A program made the position numbers and the translations under genes. Below, in pieces: positions 1 through 9,579 of a stretch of DNA of 63,884 nucleotides; position 1 is the first letter of the stretch, and each line of letters opens with the position of its first letter. The DNA is taken from NCBI GenBank assembly GCA_022539475.1, contig VCMS01000310.1, positions 1 to 63,884 on the forward strand, read 5' to 3'. The DNA is from Gracilaria domingensis. Its lineage: Eukaryota > Rhodophyta > Florideophyceae > Gracilariales > Gracilariaceae. The notes under the pieces are model-generated. The model saw nothing but the letters and a program-made list of their open reading frames with translations. It was not told where the DNA came from and did not search any database.

Positions 1-1520
1 CTGACTTATAAGTTCCCGCGCTTCGGTCAGGTGGGCATTCATTATATTCTGTGCCATGGCACAGTTTCATGTGTGGCACAGGATACTTTCGGAAACGGCG
101 AGTACGAAAGATGAAGCTGGAAGCGAAGGTAAACCAGAACTCATGCCTTCGTTTAAAGTGGATGCGAATCCACTGGTGTTCATCCGGGATCGCAGTAATG
201 TTGGAGGGAATCCACGGAAGTTTGGGATACAGCCCGTAACGGAGTACGCCGTTCATGGGGTGAAGCGTGGATTGCGACCATCGGAGGAAGCCAGTCTTAC
301 TCCATTTGAGGAGAACAATTTCATTCCTTCCACTTTCCCGGCTAACAGGAATGTAATTGACCGGGTGCCCAAACCGAGAGCGGGGAGTGGTTGACATGGA
401 AGGTACATGAGCCAGGTAGTTCAGTACCAGGTGGGCAGTACATAAGACCGGAGCAGAAGTCGAGGGAGTTGATGAAGGAGTTGATATGTCGCTTCACAAG
501 ACCGGGTGATCTTGTCATGGACATGTTCGCGGGAACTTTTTCTACGGGTATGGCGTGCCTATCGCTGACCAAAGCATAGGAAGTTCTTGGGGTGCGAGAA
601 GAATAGGCCATGTTTCAGCCATGCGAAGCACCATCTAACGACTCTTATGGCCGAAGTTATTCGCGGGGGGAAGAATGACATCCTGGTTGAACAGGAGGTG
701 GTGGATGCGGCTTCAACGACCTATGAACGGGTTCCACATCGGGACCGAGGTCGGCTTGAATGGGAGGCTCCATTTGGTTACCCCCAGTACCAAGTGATGC
801 CTGGACATATTACTCAGTTCCTAGGAAGATACTGGAAGGACTGGGACTTTGTCGACAAGTGTGGAGAGCGTACTGTAGATCTTTGGGAGGGGAAGTACCG
901 AGGAGCTCTGAATCTTATGGATATGCATATGCTGTGACTGTTGAAGCCAATCGCTATCGCTTACATGTAGCATCTTCTAAGATTCGACATCCCCGTGCTG
1001 GTATGGGGGTGTTCACGGAACATAAGATATTGGCTGGGGAAACTATCTGTCATTTCTATGGAACTTTGGTATACACGGATCTGACGAACCGGAAGGAAAG
1101 ACACTTAACGTATGGAAGTGGCTGTCTCGGAGCAACTCCAGTGCGGTACAAGTTGTTTTCTATGATGGTCACTGTGACTGGTACGGAGTTTCTGCACCTG
1201 AGGAACAGACCAGGACAGGCTCAGGATAGAAAGGAGAGCGAAGTCTACATTGTCCCGGCGCCTTTTTGTATCGGGGGCTACATTAACGACGCCGGATATC
1301 ATGCCGGGGATCCCGATTTATCGGAGCCCCGGTCAAACAGGACTCGAAGTGCCAATGTGCAGGTGGTGGAAGCGAAGTCCGTGATACAGTTCAAGTCAGA
1401 CCTTTCTAACTATGCTCTACTTCGTTGTAGAGCAGTAAGAGATATTGAGAGGGCGAAGAGTTGTATTTCGACTACGGAGAGCAGTACGCCTGGGACTGGG
1501 CTCTGACATTGGAGCAATAG
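1..1520 (+). pseudogene. DNA N4/N6-methyltransferase core joined to a SET-like domain, frameshifted and 5'-partial
   Basis: The reading runs in from the left edge and changes frame near 110, 360, 575, 910 and 1450, with the last stop at 1518-1520. The first half matches the C-terminal half of a beta-class amino-methyltransferase: PGGQYIRPEQKS (about 430-470) leads into the SAM-binding loop DMFAGTFSTG (about 520-550) and then FLGCEKN (about 584-604). In this class the catalytic (D/N/S)PP(Y/W) motif precedes these blocks, so it would lie left of the window. The second half resembles a SET domain: GMGVF...GETICHFYG (about 1000-1060), INDAG...SANV (about 1280-1360), then RDIE and EELYFDYGEQY (about 1435-1490). 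The usual NHSC block is replaced by INDAG, so activity is doubtful. No start codon or spacer separates the halves, so I infer one fusion gene. The frame changes are single-base and could be mutations or sequencing errors. Confidence 0.72.
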
Positions 1521-1703
1521 ATGAGTTCAGTAGCGAATACAAAGTAAATATGCTTGTGAGTGTTGCAGCTGCCTGCAATACGCGTTGTTGTACATGTACA
1601 CTGGAGCTCTTCATCTGTAACGGCGATATTTGCGACCCATTGGCACCTCAAATTCCTAAAAAGCAGGAACTGCGGAGTCTCCCGGAATATCTGAACCATG
1701 CAC

Positions 1704-1733
1704 CCCCCCCCCACCCCCTCCCCCCTCCCAACA
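1704..1733. repeat. C-rich homopolymer-like tract
   Basis: A run of nearly pure C with a few A and T lies between the methyltransferase-SET gene and the next start codon. It is followed by a pyrimidine-rich stretch ending in CACAG just before the ATG at 1767, which looks like a splice acceptor. An upstream leader exon is possible but not shown. Confidence 0.6.
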
Positions 1734-1766
1734 ATTTCGTTTCATTACCCTGTTTATCTCCACAGC

Positions 1767-4159
1767 ATGGGTATAACGCCGAGAAAGCGAAATAGTACGC
1801 AGCGGAACAAGAGTGGACAGAAGAAGAGAAGAGCATCGGATGATACGAATCAGGCTACAAGCACCGCACTTCCTAAACGAAAGTCGTCCTCGACGAAGGA
1901 GAGAGTCAGTGGGCGTCCTTCTACAGGACTCTCTCGCCCATCTCGCAGCGGAGCGTCTTCCGGGTTTGCGTCAAGAATTCGTGGATCAGCGAACGATGTC
2001 GTGCCGTCAACTGCCGATAATGCAAATCGTGCATCTGTCTCTGCTCCTCAAGAAGATGAGGTAACTCGGCCCAGCGGGTCAGGACAGGAGGGCATGACAA
2101 CTGGAACCGAAGAGGTTCGTATGACACCAAAACCTTCATGTCCCCGGCCGATATCGAAGACCGGAGCTACTGGGGCGCGGGTTACGCCGCCCAGTGGATC
2201 TGGACAACAAGGGACAATGACGAGAAGTCGTGAGAGTCCTAGTATATTAAGATCGTCACGTCCATCCCTCTCTTCTAGAACTGGGCCGCTATGAATCGTA
2301 TCATGCCTCGCAATGGGTCCGGACAAGGGAGAAACACAATAAGAAATCGAGAGACAACTGATAGACGAGTTACTTTTCGACCTTCCCCTCTTTCCAGAAC
2401 GGGGCCGTTGCAGCTCGTACGAGGCCCAATTCATCTGATATACCATGCCATGGAGGAGGACATACACGGGAGTTGGAGCTCGGAGCCGTGCCAAGGGTGG
2501 ACACAGAACGCCTGCAGCCTCTCGTGCTAAGGCTATGGCACATGAGGATAGTTCCGATAACGAAATAACACCGAATCCTGCGGCATTACCGGGGCCTGTC
2601 GCCGAAGAAGCTAGGGAAATAACGGAAGATATCCAAACTGGTGTGAATTCAAGCTCTATGAACAGACCTGATCTTTTAAATGAACTGAATTGCTTGAAAG
2701 AAAAGGTTAAGACGCTACAAGAGGACTTGATGGCTCGGGGAATTCTAGTGAAGGTCGCCCAAGAGCAGAGTACGGCTTTAAAAAAGAGGCTTGAAGAGAA
2801 GGATCTAGTCATTGAAGGGCTAAGAGGGGCACTGAAACAGGAGGGAGATAGGAGTACACGTGCTGGTGAACCTGGGCAGACAGGTCGAAAGAAGCATAAA
2901 ATTGAGGTGTGCGACGAGTTTCGAGGGGTTGCTCGAGCAGTGTATCACAACATGCTGACGTGGGCAAGGAGAGAAACAAGTGAGCTATGGCTCGAAGGTG
3001 AGTCGCTCACCCGAAATTGGGGTAACCGTGCCGAGAAGGTGGAAGACGCAACTGAGAGTGGGGAAGGGCTTATTGAGCCGGAGGAAGGTGGTTCATACAT
3101 GGTTCCTAAAAACCCCGTGGAGCTCTTGGGCAGTTTTGGCATGTTCACACCGTCGGTAGAGGGGGGCCAGATGCTTTGCTGAAGAAAATGGTTGAAAGCG
3201 AGTTGAAGGAGTTGAGCTGGGAAGGTATTAGAAAAGCATCTCTTACCGACAGGTGTATACTGGAACTTTGTGCAGATATGTGCCTTAGGCAGAGAATGCG
3301 GCAGACCATGAGTGACGTCGTGGGCGTTCGTAAGAGAAATACGAGGGATAAACTATTTCTGCTCCTGGGGTACGATCTGATTTGGAGAAGAACAAAGCTG
3401 GTAGAAGAGAATGCTGACGAACTCACAATGCAGTTGAAGGAAGCGCAGGAGAACATACTGCGTCTTGACGAAAATGGTGTACCGAACACTTCATGGTGGA
3501 GAAAAGCCCCATTTCTTCGTCTAAAGTACTCCAATGCGGACAATGTCGAGGATATGCCGACGGAAGATCAAGACTTGTTCTTCCGAAACCGTGTCGGGGT
3601 ACAAGTGCTGAAGGAGTTTATTGGGTATGATGTGGAAGACAAGGATACGGGCACCTTTTCAGATGGCACAATACTGTTGCTCGCACGTTTGGACGCTTGG
3701 GTGTTGACGGTTGTGAGCCTTCTAAGTACGGATGTGTCAAGGAGTGGCCAGAGACAGAAACTGTTTACAAAGAAGTTTGCTGAACTGCTACCTCTGTGTT
3801 TAAAGAATGTTCTGGGGGATGTTAGGCAACATGTCTTGAGGACCAATTCCAGCGAGTTTCATAATTTTGGAACGACAACGGAAGATTGGACTAAGGTTCT
3901 TGGTAATGACATGAGAGAGGCTACATTTGGATATCGAATGCCGTCGAACGGAAGACTTTACCTCACTGTGAAAGAACAATTTTTTATTGACAGTGTGAGC
4001 CGAAGATTGGGGTCTATTAGCGATTGCTTCGTTGGTGAATGCGAGGAAGGGGATATGGAGTTCAAGGAAATGGACATGAACGATTTCGGAATTAAGACAG
4101 GATCACAAGAAAAGGCACCACAAGGTGAACATGTAGAAGATGGAGCCCTTAATGTTTAA
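1767..4159 (+). pseudogene. Coiled-coil protein of a DNA transposon (accessory or helper candidate), frameshifted
   Basis: I do not recognise this family. The start chosen is the ATG at 1767, which opens a strongly basic, Ser/Arg-rich segment (MGITPRKRNSTQ) that could localise to the nucleus. Degenerate SGSGQ repeats follow, then a leucine-rich coiled coil (about 2670-2850, LLNELNCLKEKVKTLQED) and an acidic-basic C-terminal domain (about 2900-4159) containing NTSWWRKAPFLRLKY. The frame breaks near 2290, 2450 and 3170; outside these points it stays open for hundreds of codons. The stop at 4157-4159 overlaps the convergent stop of the transposase gene at 4156-4158. The tail-to-tail packing with the transposase suggests both belong to one mobile element, comparable to the second gene of CACTA elements. 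That role is inference from position only. Confidence 0.55.
2060..2420 (+). repeat. Three degenerate ~120-bp repeats inside the coiled-coil gene
   Basis: The block encoding (S/N)GSGQ recurs near 2070, 2190 and 2308, about 120 bases apart. Two copies also end in the same SRTGPL peptide (about 2275 and 2395). The repeats explain part of the low-complexity N-terminal half of this gene, and the frame break near 2290 falls inside them. Confidence 0.65.
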
Positions 4160-7100
4160 GGCTGTACAAGATCAACGTGCTCAGTTGGTCCTTCATCTGA
4201 ATCATGATAGAATCGATTGATGTAGAATCGGTGTTGAAACCATTGAAGTGGAGGACAAAAAGGTGGAGCAGGGTAGTTTGATCGAACAACATGGACAGTT
4301 CCCTGTAGTGCAGAAGCCGGAACCATCCCGTACCAAGAAGTTAACTCTACGATAGTCTCCGCTTTGGAATGACGAGGGAACGGAAGAGTGTGGTTCTTTT
4401 CATCGTTTGTAGCCCACCGTAAAGATATGCATTTCAATATGTGGTCGATGTTTGTTGCGGGGGGTAAAACCTCGAAATACCGGACGAATGCCACCTCTGG
4501 TGCGGTAAGTGCAGAATCAAGGAGAGATATTCGAATCAGAGCGACTACCTGGGCAACCCAAGTCTCTGAATCTTCTCCGCTTACCAATACAGTGGAAAAC
4601 TTTGGCTTTCTACTGGGACCAAATGCTGGAGAAGCGAAGACACGTTGGATGATGGGGTATTTGGGTCGTCCCAGCTTAAGTGCCTTAGAAGACGAATCGA
4701 AGTGTTCAAGAGTCGGAACGAAACCGCCTTTCACGACGGCCGAATTCACCAGAGTTATCCTTGTCTTTTCTGGGAAGTATGTAATAGAGTGCTCATCCAG
4801 TGTTTCTTTCACGAGACTGAGGAAAGGAGGAAGGGCCTGTTCACCAATTTGATCAAGAATCGACCTTGTGTCCGTACTTGAGAACATTTCTCTAACAGCA
4901 GTCCATGTTTTTGAACTCGACATACTTGAAACACAATTTTGAGGAGCTCGTAAAGTGAAAGAACGCCCTCTCATTGCAAACCGAGGAAGCTGTGTGGAAG
5001 TTCCTGGTAAACCTGGATTACGCTGGTAAGGAGTATTGCCATTCCATTGCTTTCTAACATGTCCGTGCTCAATGGAGCGAATAGTCTCCTCCACAGCCGT
5101 TGCTGTTCTTCTGGACGTCTTTTTGTAGTGTCTTTTAAATAGCAGGTGTGCATGTTCGTATATGCCTGCGTCGTAATACTTGATACTTCCCAGACGGCGA
5201 ATATCGTCCACCAGATGATCGAGAAGATGAAACTTCAGAGTTCCCAGTCTGGAGGGATGAAAATCCGCCAGAGTCTTTGTTGCGGAACGCTTGAAGGCTT
5301 CAATCTCCGAACTAAGACACAGGAGAGAGCTTTCAGTCCAATACGGGTCACGATTGTATCTGAATAAGGTCGAGAGCAAGTCCGAGTACTGAGAGAAAAC
5401 GGTTGTGATTGGGGCAACGTCCTGTTCTCCACAGCATATGTCAAAGAATGCTCCTATGAAGGGAAAGACCATGTCAAGTGCTTTGTAGTTTTTGGCCTCC
5501 AGCATTCCACGGAGACCGTCTTTCGTGAAGATACTATTCAAAGATTTGCCTTTCTCCTGCGTGGAGAAATCGATATGTAAACCTTTGGCAGGAGAATCGC
5601 GTTCTATGGCAGCTAGAATTGCGTTTGCATGGTTGAGGAGTTGGGTGCGTATCGTTCGAAATGAACGCGATGCAGATGTTCCTATTGTGGTGCACAGGGT
5701 GTCTGACTGCAGTCTCTCGATTGTGGCCGTTTTTATCAACTTTGAGATGCCGAGATGCAAGTTGTGTAATGGTTCGAATGAGAACAGACTGTATGGAGAC
5801 AATCCCGGGATCATTCCAAGGCTTACGGAAGTTTCGAGGAACGAAGGAATGAGAGATATGGAATTTGAACGCATCAGAGTATCCGCTTGAGATCTCCTCT
5901 CCCTCGCACGACGTGGACGTCTTTCCGCCTCGTCTTTTTGTGCATGTTGCAAGATAGCTGTGTATGTCTTTCGGATGCTTTTCGTGTGCTTTTGAGAACG
6001 TCCGTTGAATGAGGTGGGAATAGGACTGCATAAAGATGAGCGAGGGGCTTTGCATCTATGAAACGGGCTTTCCGTTTTGGTCCCATGAAGAATGGACAGA
6101 ATGTCCTTAGCCTCAGGAATATCCGCACAATAACTTGCAAGCAGAGGATGGCACACTCGACTTAGTTTGTCTTCGCCGATGAACTGAAAACCTTTCTGCG
6201 TGAGATTTAGAATGGGCTCCAGGACTTGACGAAGAGATTCTTGAAGGATTTGCATCCTGGACTCGCGTAGAGACTTGCTAGAAACAAATGGCATTGCGTC
6301 TGCTTCAGATGCGGAAACCTCGATCAGTGTGGTAGGGAAGTATGCCACTACTGTGAGGTCATCACGGATACACTTACGGCGAAGCTGGTCGGAGAAGTTG
6401 AGAAATATGAGGTGAAGAGGATAGGCGGTAACCGATGTTTGCTTTAGAGTTGTTGAAGACTTATCGGTGTATACCTGCAGAAGACCTACGAAAGATTCAC
6501 TGTAACTTATTTCTTGGGAGTACCACACTATTCTACTATCCAAAGAGCCCATGACCATTTCCTTAAGTTTTGAGGTGGCGTCTCTTGCGAGAGAGCCGGA
6601 CATGGGGTGAGATATTTTCGTGGAGTGGGTCTGAGGTATAGGGTGGAAGAATGTGTTTTCGTTGTTAGCCAACTGGAGCTGTTTCACAAGTGTCTGAACG
6701 GGGTCTCTCGTGTAGAGGGTGGCGCTGAACTTACATCCTTCTGGCGAGACAGTTCTGCGATTGAAACCGTCCTTTGAGGCGTATCGTTCGAAAATGGCCT
6801 TCTTCAGTTCTGTACAGCGCTTGGAACTTGTTATGGTCTCGTTGAATCGCTTTTGCGAGAATCGCGGGTCCCGAAGTAGCCCAATTAGCTCGTCCGCCTC
6901 ACGATGACCAAGGTTGGAAGCTACTGAAGCCAGACAAACCGTGAGATAATCCATATGCAAATCACCGAGGGCCTCCTCAGAAGGCACTAGGCGGGAACTG
7001 CTTCCGTGTTCTCGCTCTAATGACGCGGGAGCCGGGGAAGGAGAAACACAATGCGAAGTGTCCGGAATGGGAGGGGCGCACGGAGTGGGGTCGACGATGT

Positions 7101-7335
7101 CCTCGGACACTGGAGGCTCGGGAAGGCGACAAGGGGCAGTGACCGTTTCGGAAGATGCGGGCGCGGGTGCGGAAAGCTTGAGACGCTTGCTTCTCCGAAT
7201 GGGCCGGCTATTGTCGTCTTCCAGCGCTGCTTTCAGACGAAACGGGCAATGATTGACATGCTGTTGAAGGGATAAGACTCCTGGGCGAGTAACGAAGGGG
7301 CACCCACGCTTCTTATGTGTACAGTAGTAGACCAT
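4156..7335 (-). CDS. Plavaka-like (CACTA superfamily) DNA transposase, intact
   Basis: This is the longest undamaged cellular-type reading frame in the window. The frame is open from 7431, but I prefer the ATG at 7335 because MVYYC opens a Cys/His cluster (C...C...H...C, residues 4-32) resembling the N-terminal zinc-binding region of such transposases. Further blocks match the Plavaka-type pattern in order: VYTDKSSTTLKQTSVTAYPL, then N-x-R near AYFPT, then a conserved block containing ADIPEAKD and ending in a C-terminal HRC, then EPLHNLHLGISKLI (the D/E-P-x-H box), then LKFHLLDHLVDDIRRLGS and YEHAHLLFKRHYK. The last two fit the usual late-core H-x3-H and E-x2-H positions. The likely role is cut-and-paste transposition of the element that includes the two plus-strand genes to the left. 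Intactness suggests recent activity or purifying selection. It could also be filed under TNP2/EnSpm. Confidence 0.82.
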   Translation of the reverse strand: MVYYCTHKKRGCPFVTRPGVLSLQQHVNHCPFRLKAALEDDNSRPIRRSKRLKLSAPAPASSETVTAPCRLPEPPVSEDIVDPTPCAPPIPDTSHCVSPSPAPASLEREHGSSSRLVPSEEALGDLHMDYLTVCLASVASNLGHREADELIGLLRDPRFSQKRFNETITSSKRCTELKKAIFERYASKDGFNRRTVSPEGCKFSATLYTRDPVQTLVKQLQLANNENTFFHPIPQTHSTKISHPMSGSLARDATSKLKEMVMGSLDSRIVWYSQEISYSESFVGLLQVYTDKSSTTLKQTSVTAYPLHLIFLNFSDQLRRKCIRDDLTVVAYFPTTLIEVSASEADAMPFVSSKSLRESRMQILQESLRQVLEPILNLTQKGFQFIGEDKLSRVCHPLLASYCADIPEAKDILSILHGTKTESPFHRCKAPRSSLCSPIPTSFNGRSQKHTKSIRKTYTAILQHAQKDEAERRPRRARERRSQADTLMRSNSISLIPSFLETSVSLGMIPGLSPYSLFSFEPLHNLHLGISKLIKTATIERLQSDTLCTTIGTSASRSFRTIRTQLLNHANAILAAIERDSPAKGLHIDFSTQEKGKSLNSIFTKDGLRGMLEAKNYKALDMVFPFIGAFFDICCGEQDVAPITTVFSQYSDLLSTLFRYNRDPYWTESSLLCLSSEIEAFKRSATKTLADFHPSRLGTLKFHLLDHLVDDIRRLGSIKYYDAGIYEHAHLLFKRHYKKTSRRTATAVEETIRSIEHGHVRKQWNGNTPYQRNPGLPGTSTQLPRFAMRGRSFTLRAPQNCVSSMSSSKTWTAVREMFSSTDTRSILDQIGEQALPPFLSLVKETLDEHSITYFPEKTRITLVNSAVVKGGFVPTLEHFDSSSKALKLGRPKYPIIQRVFASPAFGPSRKPKFSTVLVSGEDSETWVAQVVALIRISLLDSALTAPEVAFVRYFEVLPPATNIDHILKCISLRWATNDEKNHTLPFPRHSKAETIVELTSWYGMVPASALQGTVHVVRSNYPAPPFCPPLQWFQHRFYINRFYHDSDEGPTEHVDLVQP

Positions 7336-7431
7336 GGGAGGAAGAACTGAACGAGAAACGACGACAAAGACTGCAAGGGAAGGGCGTCCGAAGGGAGAAG
7401 GAGGTCGAGCGACAGTCAAGATCGACGTCAT

Positions 7432-7704
7432 GCTGAGAACGGAGAATATATTTTGAGTTTAAATCACGTGCTTTCGTTCAAAAAGGAACGTAGGTACACG
7501 TCGACCTCAACACAAGGGTGTACTTCTCGTATTATCTACCACTGGTTATAAACCTGTGGTTTCCCAACGTTGTACGCTGTACACTTGTCCAATCTCGCAC
7601 AGAAAAATAAATCTCTTCCCTTCGCCGCCGCCGCCGCGCCTCCGACGTCCGAACTTCCGTTACCGTCGTGAGCCATGCCATCGATATCATCGCGTTATAC
7701 TCCG
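7432..7704. other. Upstream region of the transposase gene
   Basis: This stretch precedes the minus-strand transposase. It is AT-rich next to the gene (GAATATATTTTGAG near 7443-7456 could hold a TATA-like element) and becomes CG-rich at 7620-7660 (repeated CCGCCG). I see no gene here. It should contain the transposase promoter and perhaps part of the element terminus. Confidence 0.4.
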
Positions 7705-7779
7705 CTCCGTCGTACTTTTTCCCGCCCTCCACTTTATGGAGGCTCCATAAAGTAGAGGGCGGAAGAAAGTAGGACGGAG
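7705..7779. repeat. Near-perfect 37-bp inverted repeat with a one-base centre
   Basis: CTCCGTCGTAC...TATGGAG (7705-7741) is followed, after a single base at 7742, by its reverse complement (7743-7779) with four mismatches. It lies 270 bases outside the transposase reading frame. It could be two abutting terminal inverted repeats, a fold-back element end, or a strong hairpin able to extrude as a cruciform. No matching copy is visible left of the methyltransferase-SET gene, where the other end of the element would be expected, but that end may be outside the window. Confidence 0.85.
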
Positions 7780-8057
7780 TCATCCGTATCTCAGGGATGT
7801 ATTCCGTGCAGTCTTTTCGTACGTTCTTCCATATCCTTCCACGTATCTTTGCTCTAAACTAACCAATCCTCACCGCGTTTCTTCGCGCTCTGCGACATGG
7901 AAACGGCAGGAAATAAGCTAATCACCCTCAACTTCTTCTATTTGTTCAAGATATAGAACGAGTTGAAGGGTGAAAACGGGAACCCGGTAACCCAAACCGA
8001 CGACTGTAAGTACGCGACCAATAGTTCATTTCGTTGCGCCATAGGCTCTAGCTCTGC

Positions 8058-8393
8058 CTGTTCGGGATAGGCGATTCTGGTACTTGGTTGAGACATAGGT
8101 TTCTGTCTTGTTTATCGCATCTTGCGGTATGTTTGCTGCATGGGCATTCTCGGTGTCGTTGCTTGTGAGTTCTTGCTTCGAGACCTTTCGCGTTTTACGA
8201 TGAATGGATTGCTGGTAATCTAACCGATCACTTTCCTTCTTCTTCTTCCTTTTGCGAGTTACTAGGTCCCTCGACTTTTCTAGCGCAACGTTTCTGTTTT
8301 GCTTTATCAATGGTACGTTCCATCGCAATTCAAATGTTTCCAACGGAGCATTGACTAACTTATGGATACTTTCTGCTTGCGTATACAGGTAAA
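8058..8393 (+). repeat. Direct repeat copy 1 (~336 bp)
   Basis: This copy runs from CTGTTCGGGATAG to GTATACAGGTAAA and matches 8472-8808 with an estimated identity above 90 percent by eye, almost without gaps. It has no convincing reading frame. The shared end CAG/GTAAA resembles a 5' splice site, so an exon-derived origin is possible. Confidence 0.9.
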
Positions 8394-8460
8394 CGACCAA
8401 TTTTATTTCATCTCTCCAGATCCATCATCGATCTTGAGAGACAAAATGAAATTGGTCGTT
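8392..8460. repeat. Hairpin between the two direct repeats
   Basis: AACGACCAATTT...TCTCTC (8392-8416) and its reverse complement (8436-8460) pair over 25 bases with three mismatches, around a 19-base loop. It sits exactly between the two direct repeat copies. Confidence 0.85.
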
Positions 8461-8471
8461 TTACTGTCTGA

Positions 8472-8808
8472 CTGTTCGGGATAGGCGATTCTGGTACTTG
8501 TTTGGGATATAGGCTAGATTCTCGTTTATCGCGTCTTGCGGTATGTTTACTGCATGGGCATTCTCGGTGTCCTTGCTTGTGAGTTCTCGCTTCGACACCT
8601 TTCGCGGTTTACGATGATATGGTGGGCTGGTAATCTAACCGATCCCTTTCCTGCTTCTTCTTCCGTTTGCGAGTTACCAGGTCCCTCGACTTTTCTAGCG
8701 CAACGTTTCTGTTTCGTTTTATCAATGGTACGTTCCATCGCATTTCAAATGTATCTAACGGATCATTGACTAACTTATGGATAATTTCTGCTTGCGTATA
8801 CAGGTAAA
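8472..8808 (+). repeat. Direct repeat copy 2 (~337 bp)
   Basis: This is the second copy of the 8058-8393 unit. Differences are scattered single-base substitutions, which points to an old tandem duplication followed by drift. Homology stops just after GTATACAGGTAAA. Confidence 0.9.
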
Positions 8809-8849
8809 TGACTTTTGATGCGGACGTAGCTCACGAGTTGCAGGTGCAG

Positions 8850-8901
8850 GTTCCTCAAGTAGGGAACCATGCATCTGGGCATGGTTCCCTACATGAGGAA
8901 C
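8850..8901. repeat. Hairpin 1 of three
   Basis: A 23-base arm beginning GTTCCTCAAG (8850-8872) pairs with 8879-8901 with one mismatch around a six-base loop. It is the first of three strong hairpins within 170 bases. Confidence 0.9.
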
Positions 8902-8902
8902 G

Positions 8903-8935
8903 GAGAGGATGAGGCGCTTCGCGCCTCATCCTCTC
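8903..8935. repeat. Hairpin 2 of three
   Basis: GAGAGGATGAGGCGC (8903-8917) pairs perfectly with 8921-8935 around the loop TTC. It starts one base after hairpin 1. Confidence 0.92.
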
Positions 8936-8969
8936 GGAGTGCGTATGTGTTCTACCGATCCAGCACTAT

Positions 8970-9015
8970 GGTGGAGGTGCAGTCTGCGGCATCTGCCGCA
9001 GATTGCGCCTACACC
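8970..9015. repeat. Hairpin 3 of three
   Basis: The arm 8970-8990 (GGTGGAGGTGCAG...) pairs with 8995-9015 around the loop ATCT. The few differences include two that would be G-U wobble pairs in RNA, so an RNA product of the plus strand would fold tightly. Confidence 0.88.
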
Positions 9016-9579
9016 CGCTTCATCATGGGGAAATGGTACATGTAATATAGCGAAGTAGTGGTTAGCAAAAGCGGTCGATAGAAGAATAGATACGAATAAA
9101 ACGGTATGATTTCATAATGGGCATCATCTGTACTAGCACTAGTATTCCATGCGTTGCAGGGTATCATTCCGCAGAAGGTATCGTGTAATGTGCACCTTAA
9201 TGGAAACTGAACCTAGACTTCGCGAAATACGGTTCAGGTAGCCCTCGACTAAAGAACTAGCACGAGTGGAAAACCCCCCAGTATTTACTGCACAGAGATT
9301 CTGGACGACCCAAGCAATTATCTGCAAATTTTGAAATAATTGATCTCGATATTTTTTCAAAAAATTTACTGGACGACCCTTGCCAATTTCTGGACGACCC
9401 TCGCCAAAAACTAGCATCTGCAAGAGACAGACGATATCAAGCGTCTTCGTCGTCGGTGACTTTTTACATTCGAAACAGCCATTGGTTCATATACGCATAT
9501 CCGTCTCCAAACTTCTTGAGGTTGCAAAGGGTAAAGGCGTTTACCACTACTATGCCTTATCGGCTTTCGCAAACAGCTG
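9016..9579. other. AT-rich spacer, no gene seen
   Basis: I see no coding region. The segment 9435-9474 (ATCAAGCGTCTTCG...) is repeated with about 33 of 39 matches at 32132-32170, beside the TNP2-like relic at 33.8-35.8 kb. That hints that both AT-rich regions descend from related elements. A local direct repeat of CTGGACGACCC(A/T) occurs at about 9301, 9370 and 9392. Confidence 0.5.

Noticed and set aside
360..940. Introns to explain the frame changes in the methyltransferase-SET gene
   Set aside because: The reading resumes within a few bases at each change, so there is no room for introns; single-base insertions or deletions explain all of them.
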